A stretch of DNA of 46,446 nucleotides from Sphingomonas-like bacterium B12 (GCA_000333335.1 BACX01000590.1:1-46446), one strand, 5' to 3'. Positions 8,645-17,613 are shown, counted from the stretch's first letter. Translations and numbers: made by a program. The notes: generated by a model from the sequence alone, not told the origin.

Positions 8645-10171
8645 TCAGCCCTCCAAGACGGTCACGAACCGCGTGAACATCATCTCGCGCATCGCCTCAA
8701 GTCCGCCTTCGTTGCCGTAACCGGAATCAAGGATGCCGCCGAAAGGCACCTCGGGATAACCAAGACCGTTGTGATTGATGGACAGCATGCCCGACCGAAC
8801 GCCCCGAGTCAGTGCGGCGATCGTTCTAGCGCTCGTGCTCCAGGCATAGGCAGCAAGAGCGTACGGGAGCCTGTTGGCTTCCGAGACCGCCTCGTCGAGT
8901 TCAGCAAAGCTGTTTACCACCGCGATGGGCCCAAACGGCTCCTCATTCATGATCCGCGCGGTCGGTGGGACATTAACCAGCACGGTCGGCTCGAAAAAAA
9001 AGCCATCGCCTGCGATGGCGTGTCCGCCGCACGCTATAGTGCCACCTTGCGCGACCGCGTCCTGAACAAGAGCATCGAGAGCTGTTACACGCCGCCGATT
9101 GGCAAGTGGCCCCATTGTGGTTTCGGGATCTGCGCCGTCGCCCACCCGGGACGCTCTAAGGAGTTCGCAGAAGCGGTCCAAGAAACGATTGTGCACCTGC
9201 CGTTCCACTATGAAACGGGTCGGAGAAATGCATGCCTGCCCGGCGTTGTGCATCTTGTCGGCGGCAAGGGCCGAGGCAGCACTATCGAGATCCGAATCCG
9301 CAAAAACGAGCGCCGGGGCGTGACCTCCAAGCTCCATGACGCAGCGCTTCAACCGGCTACCCGCCCGGCTGGCCAATTGCCGGCCGACGTGCGTCGAGCC
9401 CGTGAAGCTGATGCAGGCAACCTGCGGATCATCAATGAGGCGGTTGGCGATCTCCTCGGGGTCTCCGAAAACCAGTTGGAGGGCCTCTGGCGGCACGCCG
9501 CCGTCGACAAACGCCTGTGTCATCGCAGCCGCCGCTGCGGGCGTTTCCTCGGCGACCTTTATAATGATCGAACAACCGGCAGCCAGCGCGATCGCGATCT
9601 TGCGGACCGCTTGCCCTACCGGATAGTTCCACGGCGCCAGACCCGCAACGACCCCCAGGGGTGCGAGGGAGGCGAGAGCGGTTGTCCTAGGTGATCGGGG
9701 CGGAATGAGCCGTCCGTACAGGCGCGTCGCCTCCTCGGCGAACCACTCGGCAACATGGGCGGAGAAACGAATCTCGGCTCGGGCCTCTGACAAGGGCTTT
9801 CCCTGTTCGAGCGTGATCAAGCGCGCAATCTGTTCTTCCCGTTGGCGCAGCAATTCTGCGCCCCGCCTGATGGTTGAAGCCCGCTCGGTCGCCGGAACAT
9901 CGCGCCATTGTGCGAAACCGGCCTCGGCAAAATTGATCGCATCTTCCAGGTCGCCGGCCGCGGCCATCGCGACCGTACCGATAACGCGCCCGGTCGCAGG
10001 GTTGCACACCGGCGCGGTTCGCCCTCCGATGCCTCTACGCCATTGCGCACCAATACGAAGCAGAGTGTCCGGATAGTCCTCCAAGACGTTTTCTCCAATG
10101 TCATGATCGTATGCCAGCGGTTGCAGCTGCGTATCAGCCGACCTCGCTTGATCCACGTCCGAAGGTCTCAC
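8645..10171 (-). CDS. NAD(P)-dependent aldehyde dehydrogenase (SSADH-like)
   Basis: A 508-residue ALDH-superfamily enzyme, closest in style to succinate-semialdehyde dehydrogenases. Key residues are visible: Asn in PWNYP near 181, FTGST at 256-260, general base Glu280 in ELGGH, and nucleophile Cys314 in NAGQACISPTR. The NEEPFGPI and FGGILDSGYGNEGG segments near the C-terminus are also typical. It oxidises an aldehyde to the acid in the cytoplasm. The ATG at 10171 makes the gene overlap the MFS transporter by 38 bases; no better start is evident. It is the middle gene of an MFS-ALDH-ADH operon whose promoter carries the shared palindromic operator at 11410. The true substrate is not determinable. 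Confidence 0.9.
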   Translation of the reverse strand: MRPSDVDQARSADTQLQPLAYDHDIGENVLEDYPDTLLRIGAQWRRGIGGRTAPVCNPATGRVIGTVAMAAAGDLEDAINFAEAGFAQWRDVPATERASTIRRGAELLRQREEQIARLITLEQGKPLSEARAEIRFSAHVAEWFAEEATRLYGRLIPPRSPRTTALASLAPLGVVAGLAPWNYPVGQAVRKIAIALAAGCSIIIKVAEETPAAAAAMTQAFVDGGVPPEALQLVFGDPEEIANRLIDDPQVACISFTGSTHVGRQLASRAGSRLKRCVMELGGHAPALVFADSDLDSAASALAADKMHNAGQACISPTRFIVERQVHNRFLDRFCELLRASRVGDGADPETTMGPLANRRRVTALDALVQDAVAQGGTIACGGHAIAGDGFFFEPTVLVNVPPTARIMNEEPFGPIAVVNSFAELDEAVSEANRLPYALAAYAWSTSARTIAALTRGVRSGMLSINHNGLGYPEVPFGGILDSGYGNEGGLEAMREMMFTRFVTVLEG

Positions 10172-11375
10172 GCTGGCAGAGCCAGATCACGGCTGCGATG
10201 GCGAACGCCAAGCTCGCGGAGGCCATGGCGACTCTAAGGCCGAAGACATTCGCGAGCTTCGCGGTGACTAGGGGCGCAAAGAAACTAATTATCCTGCCCC
10301 AGTTGAAGATCGACGCGGCGGTTGAGCGCAGGTGCGGTGGATAGAGTTCGGCCAGCCAAGGACCCCAGATGACGCTGGCGCAGAGCGAACCGCCATAGAT
10401 GAGGCCGACGATGCGCAGCACCCACAGGTCTGTGGGAACGGCCAGATAGATCGCGATCATCGTCGCCGCGATAAGAAAGCCGAGCGCATTGAACCGGCGG
10501 CCGAATCGATCTGCGGCATAACCCCAAACAAATCCGCCGACGATGTTGCCGGCGAATTGCCAGGCAACCAGATTGCCCGCAACTGCCGTGCTGAGCCCTC
10601 GATCACCCGTTAGATAGGTCGTAAGCCAGCCGCTATAAGCCTCATAGCCGAAGAAGTTCAGTCCGGTCATAAGGGCCAGAAGAAGGGTCTGGCGCCGGAC
10701 GCCGACGTGGAAGAGTTCACTGATCGGAAGTTTGCCGCTTTCTACGTGGAAGCGGTCGACCACCGAGCGGGCGGGTATGAGCAGGAGGACTACAAACGCC
10801 AAGAATAATGGCGGTACGCCGCCGATCCACAGCAGCACGCGCCAATCCTGGGATCCGATCATACTCATCGCAATACCCAGCGACATGATCGCGCCTGAGA
10901 AGCAGACGTTCAGCATCGCCGCCAGCCGACCGCGGACGGTCGCGGCAAACAGGTTGACGTAGATACCGACGCCGACCGGGAAGGAGGCGCCCATGAACAG
11001 GCCGAGCAGGAAGCGCTGCGCCATCAGCTCTGGATAGTTCTGGATCATGGCGCCCAGCAGCAACATCGCGCCATAGCCGAAGATCAGTAGAGATAGCATC
11101 AGCCGCCTGCCGAAGCGATCGGCGAGCTGCCCTATCACCACCGCGCCGGTCAGCGCGCCCGCCCCCTGCGCCGAATACATCGCCCCCGCCTGGATCAGCG
11201 AAAGATGCAAAGTCTCGCGGATATAGGGGCGCAGAACATCCACCGTGTTCCACGCCCAACCGTAGAGGAACTCGCTGACCAGCAGCACCACGAAGATGGC
11301 GAGGCGGCGGCCGAGCGTCAGGCCGTCCGACGGCGCCGCCGGGGACGCCACGTCCATCGTTACCGCGTCCGCCAT
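10134..11375 (-). CDS. MFS transporter (aromatic-acid/sugar-acid type)
   Basis: A 413-residue inner-membrane permease with 12 predicted membrane helices. Major-facilitator motif A appears twice, GQLADRFGRRLML between helices 2 and 3 and GYAADRFGRRFN between helices 8 and 9. The pattern resembles the aromatic acid:H+ symporter/sialic acid-type branch of the superfamily. It is the first gene of a three-gene operon with aldehyde and alcohol dehydrogenases. Its start is 35 bases from a regulon palindrome, so it is probably induced with the rest of the cluster and imports the cluster substrate or an intermediate. Confidence 0.88.
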   Translation of the reverse strand: MADAVTMDVASPAAPSDGLTLGRRLAIFVVLLVSEFLYGWAWNTVDVLRPYIRETLHLSLIQAGAMYSAQGAGALTGAVVIGQLADRFGRRLMLSLLIFGYGAMLLLGAMIQNYPELMAQRFLLGLFMGASFPVGVGIYVNLFAATVRGRLAAMLNVCFSGAIMSLGIAMSMIGSQDWRVLLWIGGVPPLFLAFVVLLLIPARSVVDRFHVESGKLPISELFHVGVRRQTLLLALMTGLNFFGYEAYSGWLTTYLTGDRGLSTAVAGNLVAWQFAGNIVGGFVWGYAADRFGRRFNALGFLIAATMIAIYLAVPTDLWVLRIVGLIYGGSLCASVIWGPWLAELYPPHLRSTAASIFNWGRIISFFAPLVTAKLANVFGLRVAMASASLAFAIAAVIWLCQRETFGRGSSEVG

Positions 11376-11409
11376 GCCCGTCTCCCTATCCCGTCCGGAC
11401 GACAGTCAA

Positions 11410-11425
11410 TTGCATTCGGATGCAA
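11410..11425. promoter_or_regulatory. Regulon operator site A
   Basis: TTGCATTCGGATGCAA, a 16-bp palindrome with central CG and one mismatch to the consensus TTGCATTCGAATGCAA. It lies 35 bases upstream of the MFS gene start on the minus strand. LacI-family operators characteristically centre on CG. Four further copies occur only before other genes of the same cluster. Confidence 0.8.
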
Positions 11426-11546
11426 ATGTAAAGTGGATAGTTCGGTGATGCCCGCCGGCTTGGGGGTGGCGTCGGAGGGGGCGACGGTGATGCGCTCGCC
11501 TATCGAACTTCGCAGCCCTCCCCCTCCGTCACGTTGGCGCGTACCA

Positions 11547-11566
11547 CCTCCCCCTGTCGGGGGAGG
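11547..11566. repeat. Perfect hairpin downstream of hydrolase/NTF2 gene
   Basis: CCTCCCCC and GGGGGAGG form a perfect 8-bp stem with a TGTC loop, ten bases beyond the stop of the minus-strand gene. No T-run follows on the minus strand, so it is not a classical terminator. It may act as an mRNA 3' end stabiliser or belong to a short REP-like family. Confidence 0.5.
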
Positions 11567-11575
11567 ATCGACAGG

Positions 11576-12697
11576 TCACGCCGCCTGCATCGCGGCCAGT
11601 TTCAGCTGCACCAGCATCGACAATTCGTCATACACCACCCACTCATCGACGATCTTGCCGTCCTTCACATGGAAGTGGGTGACGCCCATCACGGTAAGCT
11701 TGTGCCCGGTCGGCGCGCCGAGCGTGCCGTAGCCCATATGATGCCCGTCGAGGATCCAGCGCAGTGCATATTTGGTGCCGCCCTCCTCGCTTTCCACCGA
11801 GCAGATATGTTGCGGCACGAAGGCGCAATCCGGGATCAGCGCGACCAGCTTCATCGTCTGGTGCAGCACCGACGCAACGCCGTACAGCTCGCGCATCAGC
11901 GGCCCGTGCCACTGGCAGTTCGGCGCGTAGATCTCGTGAATCTTGCCGAACATGCGCTTGTTGTAGATATGGTGAAGCCAGCGCAGCAGCTCGGCCTCAC
12001 CTTCGGTGTGGGCGATCGAGACGTCCGCTTCCGTCTCGGGCGGATACTGGCCCAGCAGGCGGCGGTTCTCGGAGATTTCCAGCACCTGCTCGCCGGTCTC
12101 GAACTTCTTGCGGGCGATGCCTTCGGCGAAAACGTGCGGATCGAGGCCGACCTGGATCAGCGGCCCCATATTATCGCGCACGATCCATTCCTTGTAGATC
12201 CGGTTCTCCAGGATCATGCAGTCGGCGACCGTACGGGTGCAGTAGGTGCGCCCGGTCGGCTTGCCCCACGCGCCATATTCGGTGTGGCGACCAAGGCCGT
12301 GGGTCATGTGGCTGGTGTAGAAGCCGTCGACGTCGTTGCCGCGCCAGATCACCTGCTGCGCCATGCCGCGCCGGTCCGGGAATTCGACGAGGCGTTGGAT
12401 GGTGTCGCGGATATGCGTCTCGCGATCGTACATCGTGCCGAGCGTGGTGTAGGCGACGCAATTGTGGGTGTAGTGGGTGTAGATCAGCCCGACGTCGCGC
12501 TCGTCCCAGATCTTGTGGGTGCAGCGGATGATGTAGTCGACGATGTCCGTGTAGCAATCGTCGAAGCCCGTCATGCTCTGCACGCGGGGGCGATCGGTGG
12601 GGACGAGCTGAGTGAAATCCCGCCGCTCGACCTGGAGGACCTGGGACGGATCGTCCTTGCTGGCCGCTTTGATGCTCTTGCTGTTCGACTCGGTCAT
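11576..12697 (-). CDS. Double NTF2/SnoaL-like protein (probable independent start)
   Basis: The 373-residue second half of the fused frame. GGAG lies 6 bases before ATG 12697 (read on the minus strand), so it can be translated alone. It appears to hold two NTF2-like cone folds, one around residues 45-190 (YTDIVDYIIRCTHKIWDERD) and one around 235-365 (LLRWLHHIYNKRMFGKIHEIY, VTHFHVKDGKIVDEWVVYDE). Such proteins act as cyclases, dehydratases or isomerases, or as non-catalytic partners. It is listed separately because the ribosome binding site argues for its own initiation. No exact reaction can be assigned. Confidence 0.75.
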   Translation of the reverse strand: MTESNSKSIKAASKDDPSQVLQVERRDFTQLVPTDRPRVQSMTGFDDCYTDIVDYIIRCTHKIWDERDVGLIYTHYTHNCVAYTTLGTMYDRETHIRDTIQRLVEFPDRRGMAQQVIWRGNDVDGFYTSHMTHGLGRHTEYGAWGKPTGRTYCTRTVADCMILENRIYKEWIVRDNMGPLIQVGLDPHVFAEGIARKKFETGEQVLEISENRRLLGQYPPETEADVSIAHTEGEAELLRWLHHIYNKRMFGKIHEIYAPNCQWHGPLMRELYGVASVLHQTMKLVALIPDCAFVPQHICSVESEEGGTKYALRWILDGHHMGYGTLGAPTGHKLTVMGVTHFHVKDGKIVDEWVVYDELSMLVQLKLAAMQAA

Positions 12698-13465
12698 GAC
12701 ATCTCCATGGGAAGCAGGATTGTACGATCGTGCGGCGGCGTCCACCCGTGCGAGCCAGCCGCGCACCGCTTCGGCACAGGCGTCCGGCGCCTCGAGCAGG
12801 GCGAAATGGCCGGCACCAGGAACGAGGACGAGTTCGGCGTCGGGCAGACCATCGGCAAGTTCGCGCTGGAGATCGGGCGGCGCGATCGCGTCTTCCGACC
12901 CCGCCAGCACCAGCGCCGGGATGGCGAGCGCGGCCAGGCGCGGGCGGCTGTCGACGCGCGACAAGGCCAGCTCGGTCTGACGAACGGCCGCCCCTTCGGG
13001 CGCGCGTTCGGCCATGCCGACGATCAGCGCGCGCAACACCTCGTCGTCGGTGCGCGAGGGCGCGACATAGGATCGCCACAGCATCTCGCCGACCAGCGCC
13101 GCGTGCGTGGTGTCGGCGACCATCGCCCGGCGGGCGGCGTGCATCTCCGTCGGGACGTCGCGCGCATTGGCATCGAGCAGGGCAAGGCCCAGCACACAAT
13201 CCGGCGCGCGCGCCGCGATTTCCAGCGCCGCGATGCCGCCCAGCGAGAAACCGATGATCGCGAACCGCTCCGGCGCATCGCGCAGCAGGCGTTCGGCGAG
13301 CGCCGCCATATCGGTCTCGCCATGCATATCGCCATGGGCGACGACGGCGCCGGGCAATCTCTCCAGCAGCGGGGCGAACACCCTGGCGTCGCAGAGCGTG
13401 CCGGGCAGCAGCAGGAGCGGCACGGCCGCCGCCGCCCCTTTCACCCTGCCCGTCCTGTCCGCCAT
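11576..13465 (-). CDS. Alpha/beta hydrolase fused in frame to double NTF2-like domain
   Basis: One uninterrupted frame of 629 residues. Residues 1-255 are an alpha/beta hydrolase: oxyanion segment LLLPGTLCDARVF, nucleophile elbow GFSLGG, acid in LAGSEDAIAP, and catalytic His in GAGHFALLEAP. This resembles enol-lactone or small-ester hydrolases. The rest is a SnoaL/NTF2-like protein, usually a separate gene. No stop separates them; the join reads ARSYNPASHGDV-MTESN. The second part has its own ribosome binding site and ATG at 12697. ATG 13465 follows GGGGAG; a GTG at 13483 is possible. The gene is divergent from the bicupin, with an operator in between. Whether a true fusion protein is made, or a lost stop/frameshift joins two genes, is open. 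Confidence 0.75.
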   Translation of the reverse strand: MADRTGRVKGAAAAVPLLLLPGTLCDARVFAPLLERLPGAVVAHGDMHGETDMAALAERLLRDAPERFAIIGFSLGGIAALEIAARAPDCVLGLALLDANARDVPTEMHAARRAMVADTTHAALVGEMLWRSYVAPSRTDDEVLRALIVGMAERAPEGAAVRQTELALSRVDSRPRLAALAIPALVLAGSEDAIAPPDLQRELADGLPDAELVLVPGAGHFALLEAPDACAEAVRGWLARVDAAARSYNPASHGDVMTESNSKSIKAASKDDPSQVLQVERRDFTQLVPTDRPRVQSMTGFDDCYTDIVDYIIRCTHKIWDERDVGLIYTHYTHNCVAYTTLGTMYDRETHIRDTIQRLVEFPDRRGMAQQVIWRGNDVDGFYTSHMTHGLGRHTEYGAWGKPTGRTYCTRTVADCMILENRIYKEWIVRDNMGPLIQVGLDPHVFAEGIARKKFETGEQVLEISENRRLLGQYPPETEADVSIAHTEGEAELLRWLHHIYNKRMFGKIHEIYAPNCQWHGPLMRELYGVASVLHQTMKLVALIPDCAFVPQHICSVESEEGGTKYALRWILDGHHMGYGTLGAPTGHKLTVMGVTHFHVKDGKIVDEWVVYDELSMLVQLKLAAMQAA

Positions 13466-13524
13466 GGCGTTCGCGCTCCCCACGCATCATGCTTGCGCTT
13501 TTGATTTCGATGTCCTACCGATGT

Positions 13525-13540
13525 CTGAATTCGAATGCAA
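13525..13540. promoter_or_regulatory. Regulon operator site B
   Basis: CTGAATTCGAATGCAA matches the consensus TTGCATTCGAATGCAA at 14 of 16 positions. It lies in the divergent interval, 59 bases before the hydrolase start on one side and 21 bases before the bicupin GTG on the other, so one site could control both units. Confidence 0.75.
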
Positions 13541-13561
13541 CAGGGCCGGTAGGAGTTACGT

Positions 13562-14596
13562 GTGACCCAATGGACTCAGGATGCGATGGCCGCGCGCCTC
13601 GTGCGCTACGCGGATCTCGTGCCCTGCCGCACCGCCTTCATCGATACCCGCACGCCGGGATCGACCGAGAAGGAGAATTTCACGATCATCGGGGCGGGCG
13701 TCTCCGAAAGCACCGACCAGTTCGTCCACATCACCGAGAAGCATGGCTTCAACATCGGTGCCGCGCGCCAGCCGTTCGGCTGCGTCAATTCGCAGCATAG
13801 CCACGATACGGCGGAGGTGTTCGTCGTCCATTCGGGCTATTGGCGCCTGCCCTTCGGCCCTAACAAGGAAGACGGCCATATCGACATCGCGCCGGGCGAC
13901 GTCTGCTCGGTGCCGATCCACATGTTCCGCGGATTCGAGAAACTGGACGAGGGTACCGGCTTCCTGTTCACCGTGCTGGGCGAGGATGATCCCGGAAAGG
14001 TGACCTGGGCGCCGGCGGTGTTCGAGGCGGCGGCCGATCATGGCCTCAAGCTCGCCAAGGGCGGCCGGCTGATCGACACCTCGTCGGGCAACTACGAGTT
14101 GAAGGATGTCGAGCTCGAAGAAGCGATAAATGACGAGGCACTGACCGAACTCAAGACCCCGCCCGCCGAGAAACTGCGACAATGCGTGGTCGCCGCCACC
14201 GACATGGCCGCCAACCCCGCCTCGCCACTCGCCGGCGAGGGCGTAGAGGAAGCGGGCGTGATCGTACCGCAGCCCACCGACGACGGCTTCGCCCCCGGCC
14301 CCATCCAGGGCTGGTGGCCGCACGGCTTCAACCTGCGCCGCCTGACGCTGCAGACCGGCGCCTACGTGTCCGAGCACGCGCGCAAGGAGGCCGAGGTGCT
14401 GTTCGTGCAGGAAGGCACGCTGGAGGTCCGCTGGGCGGACGGCGCGCTGACACTCGGCGCGGGCGACACACTGACCGTGCCGATCGGCCTCCCCCACAGC
14501 TTTCGCAACACCGCTTCGGTGCCCTGCGTGACGTTCGTGGTTCGGGGAACGGAGAATCCGGCGGCGCCGGTGTTGATGTCGCCGTCGGTGGGCTGA
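13562..14596 (+). CDS. Bicupin protein
   Basis: A 344-residue protein with two cupin barrels. The first (residues 45-140) carries NSQHSHDTAEVFVVHSGYWRL; the second (residues 250-330) carries EHARKEAEVLFVQEGTLEVRW and LPHSFRNT. The His/Glu ligand sets of a metal-binding cupin are recognisable in the first barrel and partly replaced in the second (EHARKEAEVL). Bicupins include ring-cleaving dioxygenases, isomerases and decarboxylases; which applies is not clear. GTG 13562 is chosen because AGGAG stands 6 bases upstream. It is transcribed divergently from the hydrolase/NTF2 gene across operator B, placing it in the same regulon. Confidence 0.82.
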   Translation: MTQWTQDAMAARLVRYADLVPCRTAFIDTRTPGSTEKENFTIIGAGVSESTDQFVHITEKHGFNIGAARQPFGCVNSQHSHDTAEVFVVHSGYWRLPFGPNKEDGHIDIAPGDVCSVPIHMFRGFEKLDEGTGFLFTVLGEDDPGKVTWAPAVFEAAADHGLKLAKGGRLIDTSSGNYELKDVELEEAINDEALTELKTPPAEKLRQCVVAATDMAANPASPLAGEGVEEAGVIVPQPTDDGFAPGPIQGWWPHGFNLRRLTLQTGAYVSEHARKEAEVLFVQEGTLEVRWADGALTLGAGDTLTVPIGLPHSFRNTASVPCVTFVVRGTENPAAPVLMSPSVG

Positions 14597-14736
14597 GACC
14601 GACCCTCTCCCCTCCGGGCGTCGACTTCGCCCGCACACAGTGCGGACTTCGTACTTTCCGGCCAGGCTGCGAGGATTCTCTTCGCGCGCCGGGTTGCGGC
14701 ATCCTGCTCATGCAACGACCGGGGGGGGGCGCTTCG

Positions 14737-16244
14737 ATGAAGAGAGCTTGGGAAGCAAGCGCGTCCGTTCTTCTGCTTGCGCCGCCGGCCGGCGCCCAGA
14801 TGGAAGAGCATCATCACATGGCGCCCGAGCATCTCGGGACCGTCCATTTCGCGACGAGCTGCGCACCGGCCGTCCAGCCGGCGTTCGATCGCGCGACGGC
14901 CCTCCTCCATTCCTTCGCCTATGCCGACGCGGACAAGGGGTTCGCCGACGTGGCGGCGCGCGATCCTGCCTGCGCGCTGGCGCATTGGGGCCGGGCGATG
15001 ACCCATTATCACCAGCTTTGGGACGTGCCGGCCGGCGCGGGCCTCGCCGCAGGCACCCGGAAGATCGAGCAGGCCGAAGCGATGCCCGCCGGCAAGCCGC
15101 GCCAGTGGGTGCTGATCGCCGCCTTGGGCGTCTATTATGGCCAGAGCGACCAGATCCCCGCTGGCCGACGCGCGATGTTCCATTCGGACGCCATGGCGGC
15201 GCTGGCTCATGATTATCCGCACGACGAGATCGTGACCTTCTACGCCCTCTCGCTGATCGCCACCGCACCGCCGACGGACCGCACCCACGCCCGACAGAAG
15301 CAGGCGGCCGACATCCTCGAGCCGATCTGAAAGCGCCAGCCCGATCACCCCGGCGTGCCGCATTACCTGATCCATGTCTATGACAGCGCCGTGCTCGCGC
15401 GGCGCGGCCTACCCGGCGCGCGCCTCTATGCGAAGATCGCGCCGTCGGCCCCGCATTCGCTGCACATGCCCTCGCACATCTTCACGCGGCTGGGCCTGTG
15501 GAACGATTTGATCGCGTAGAACATTGCCGCGCGCGACGCGACGCTGGCGCAGGGCGACACCGGCGAAGCGCTTCACGCCATGGATTATCTCATCTACACC
15601 TATCTTCAGGAAGGCAGAGCGGACGAGGCGGCGCGGGACGTTTCCGACCTCAAGGGCATGACAGGCATTTCGGGCGCCAGCTTCAAGATCGGCTATGCCG
15701 GCAACGCCATGCCGGTGCGGCTGGCGATCGAGACCCGCGACTGGGCGACTGCCGCCCAGCTCACGCCGACCCCGTCTCCGCGCCGCAGATCGCGGCGATC
15801 GTGTGGTGGGCGCGCGCGCTCGGCAAGCTGCGTGCCCTGACGCCCGCCTCTGCCGACGCCGATATCGGCCAGATCGAGGCATGCCGCGATGCGCTCCGCG
15901 CGGCGAACGGCTCCTATTGGGCGGCGCAGACCGACGCCCTGCTGAAATCCGCCCAGGCCTAGCGCTTCGCCGCAACGGGTGACGGCAGCGCCGCGGCCAA
16001 CACCATGACGGCAGCGGCAGACGAGGAGGACGGGCTGGAGAAATTGCCGCTCACGCTTGGCCCGATCGTGCCTGCGCACGAGCAATTGGGTGAACTCCTC
16101 CTACGGCTCGGCAAGCCGCAGGAAGCCATAAAGGCCTTCGATTCCGCTCTCGTTCTGGCACCTGGCCGTCGCGGCGCCCTGACGGGACGGGCGGACGCCA
16201 AGCAACAGGCCGGCCACCTCGCACCCGAAGCGGCCGGCTGGTAA
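14737..16244 (+). pseudogene. Secreted TPR protein, broken by three stops and a frameshift
   Basis: A signal-peptide-like start (KRAWEASASVLLLAPPAGAQ) leads into a tetratricopeptide-type protein of about 500 residues. In-frame stops occur at 15328 (TGA, before KRQPDHPGVPHYLIHVYDS), 15517 (TAG, after GLWNDLIA) and 15960 (TAG, after KSAQA). Each falls where relatives carry Trp, so each looks like TGG changed by a G-to-A transition. A one-base loss near 15771 shifts the frame between ETRDWATAAQLTP and DPVSAPQIAAIVWWARALG. Similarity continues to LGKPQEAIKAFDSALVLAPGRR, so the gene was full length until recently. A run of nine G lies at 14721-14729. It ends tail to tail with the HisD-family gene and probably has no role in the regulon. 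Confidence 0.85.
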
Positions 16245-16247
16245 GCG

Positions 16248-17546
16248 TCAGGCCGTCTCGCGCTGGCGCTGGTAGCGGATTGCGGCGGCCTTCTGGTGGC
16301 CTTCGAGGCCCTCGCTGCCACTCTGGCGGATCGCCGGGGGGGCGACGGCGGCGACCGCATTGTCCTCCAGCCACTGATGCGTCGCGATCTTGACGTAGGA
16401 GCCGACCCACAGCCCGCCGGTATAGCGCCCCGCCCCCATCGTCGGCAGCGTGTGGTTGGTGCCGACATTCTTGTCCGAATAGACCACGCTGGCGTTCACG
16501 CCGATGAACAACGAGCCGTAATTGCGCAGCTTCTTGGCAAACCCATGGGGATCGGCGGTGTGAACCTGGAGATGCTCGGCCGCGACATGATCGGAATAAG
16601 CGATCATCGCCGCCTCGTCCTCGCAGACCACGACCTCGCCGTAATTCGCCCAGCTCTCGGCGGCGACCTTGGCGGTGGCGAGCGTCTCGAGCTGGCGGGC
16701 GACCTCCTTTACGGTCGCCTCGGCGAGCGCGCGATCGGTGGTGATCAGGCCGACGCGGGTCCGCACGTCATGCTCGGCCTGCCCCAGCAGATCGGTGGCG
16801 ATCAGCTCGGCGTCACCCGTCGCATCCGCCACCACGAAGATCTCGGACGGGCCGGCGAGCTGGTCGATGCCGACCGGGCCGAACACCTGCCGCTTGGCCT
16901 CGTTCACGAAGGCATTGCCCGGCCCCATGATCTTGTCAACGTTCGGCACGCTCTGGGTGCCGTAGGCCATCGCCGCGATCGCCTGCGCGCCGCCGATGCG
17001 GAAGATGCGGTCCGCGCCGGAAAGGTGGCAGCCGGCGATCATCGCGCGGTGAGCGTTGGGCGGCAGGCAGGCGACCACCTCCGAGCAGCCCGCGACCTTG
17101 CCCGGCACGATCGTCATGATCGGCGCGGAGAGCAGCGGGAAGCGGCCGCCCGGCACATAGGCGCCGACCCGATCGATCGGAATCACGCGATGGCCGAGGT
17201 GGAGGCCGGGCAGCGGCTCGACCTCGAGCGGCAGGATCGTTCCCAATTGGGCCTCGGCGAAGCGGCGGACATTCTCGATGGCGAATTCGGTATCGGCGCG
17301 GGTCTGCTTCTCCATCTCGTCGACCGCAGCCTGCCGCTCGGCGCCCGTCACCTCGAAGCGATCGAGATCGGCGTGATCGAACTCGCGCGAATAGCGGCGC
17401 ACCGCCTCGTCGCCCTCGGCGCGAACATCGGCGAGGACTTTGGAAACAAGACCCGCGACGTCGCCGCTATCGGCGATCTGGTCGCGCGCGGGCGCCTTTA
17501 CATAGGCGGCGCGGCCTTCGAAACCCTGCGGAGCGGCGGTGGTCAT
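16248..17546 (-). CDS. Histidinol-dehydrogenase-family alcohol dehydrogenase 1
   Basis: A 432-residue enzyme of the HisD family, zinc- and NAD-dependent oxidoreductases that convert a primary alcohol to a carboxylate in two steps. Visible motifs: [48 protein letters not shown] (metal Gln/His), AAEHLQVHT (catalytic Glu-His) and GTNHTLPT. It stands in a catabolic cluster without other histidine genes, so it is unlikely to be the biosynthetic HisD; the related enzyme HpsN oxidises dihydroxypropanesulfonate. ATG 17546 follows AGGAGG, which decides against the earlier GTG-type start at 17594. Operator C lies 51 bases upstream, between this gene and the divergent LacI gene. A second paralogue lies at 24761-26089. 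Confidence 0.85.
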   Translation of the reverse strand: MTTAAPQGFEGRAAYVKAPARDQIADSGDVAGLVSKVLADVRAEGDEAVRRYSREFDHADLDRFEVTGAERQAAVDEMEKQTRADTEFAIENVRRFAEAQLGTILPLEVEPLPGLHLGHRVIPIDRVGAYVPGGRFPLLSAPIMTIVPGKVAGCSEVVACLPPNAHRAMIAGCHLSGADRIFRIGGAQAIAAMAYGTQSVPNVDKIMGPGNAFVNEAKRQVFGPVGIDQLAGPSEIFVVADATGDAELIATDLLGQAEHDVRTRVGLITTDRALAEATVKEVARQLETLATAKVAAESWANYGEVVVCEDEAAMIAYSDHVAAEHLQVHTADPHGFAKKLRNYGSLFIGVNASVVYSDKNVGTNHTLPTMGAGRYTGGLWVGSYVKIATHQWLEDNAVAAVAPPAIRQSGSEGLEGHQKAAAIRYQRQRETA

Positions 17547-17597
17547 TCGTTCCTCCTGAAGATTCGCGGCTCTCCGCCGCACACCGGCACTCATTTA

Positions 17598-17613
17598 TTG
17601 CATTCGAATTCAT
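17598..17613. promoter_or_regulatory. Regulon operator site C
   Basis: TTGCATTCGAATTCAT, 14 of 16 positions equal to the consensus. It lies between the divergent HisD-family gene (start 51 bases away) and the LacI-type regulator (start 97 bases away), a position suited to controlling the enzyme gene and to autoregulation. Confidence 0.78.

Noticed and set aside
11547-11566. Hairpin as a rho-independent terminator
   Set aside because: The stem is strong but no T-run follows on the transcribed strand, so I list it only as a hairpin.
11534-13504. A 656-codon plus-strand frame opposite the hydrolase/NTF2 gene
   Set aside because: Antisense shadow with His/Arg/Asp-rich low-complexity sequence; the minus strand carries clear hydrolase and NTF2 motifs.
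15452-15464. CGCATTCGCTGCA, partly like the regulon operator
   Set aside because: It lies inside the TPR pseudogene, lacks the second half-site symmetry and is far from a gene start.
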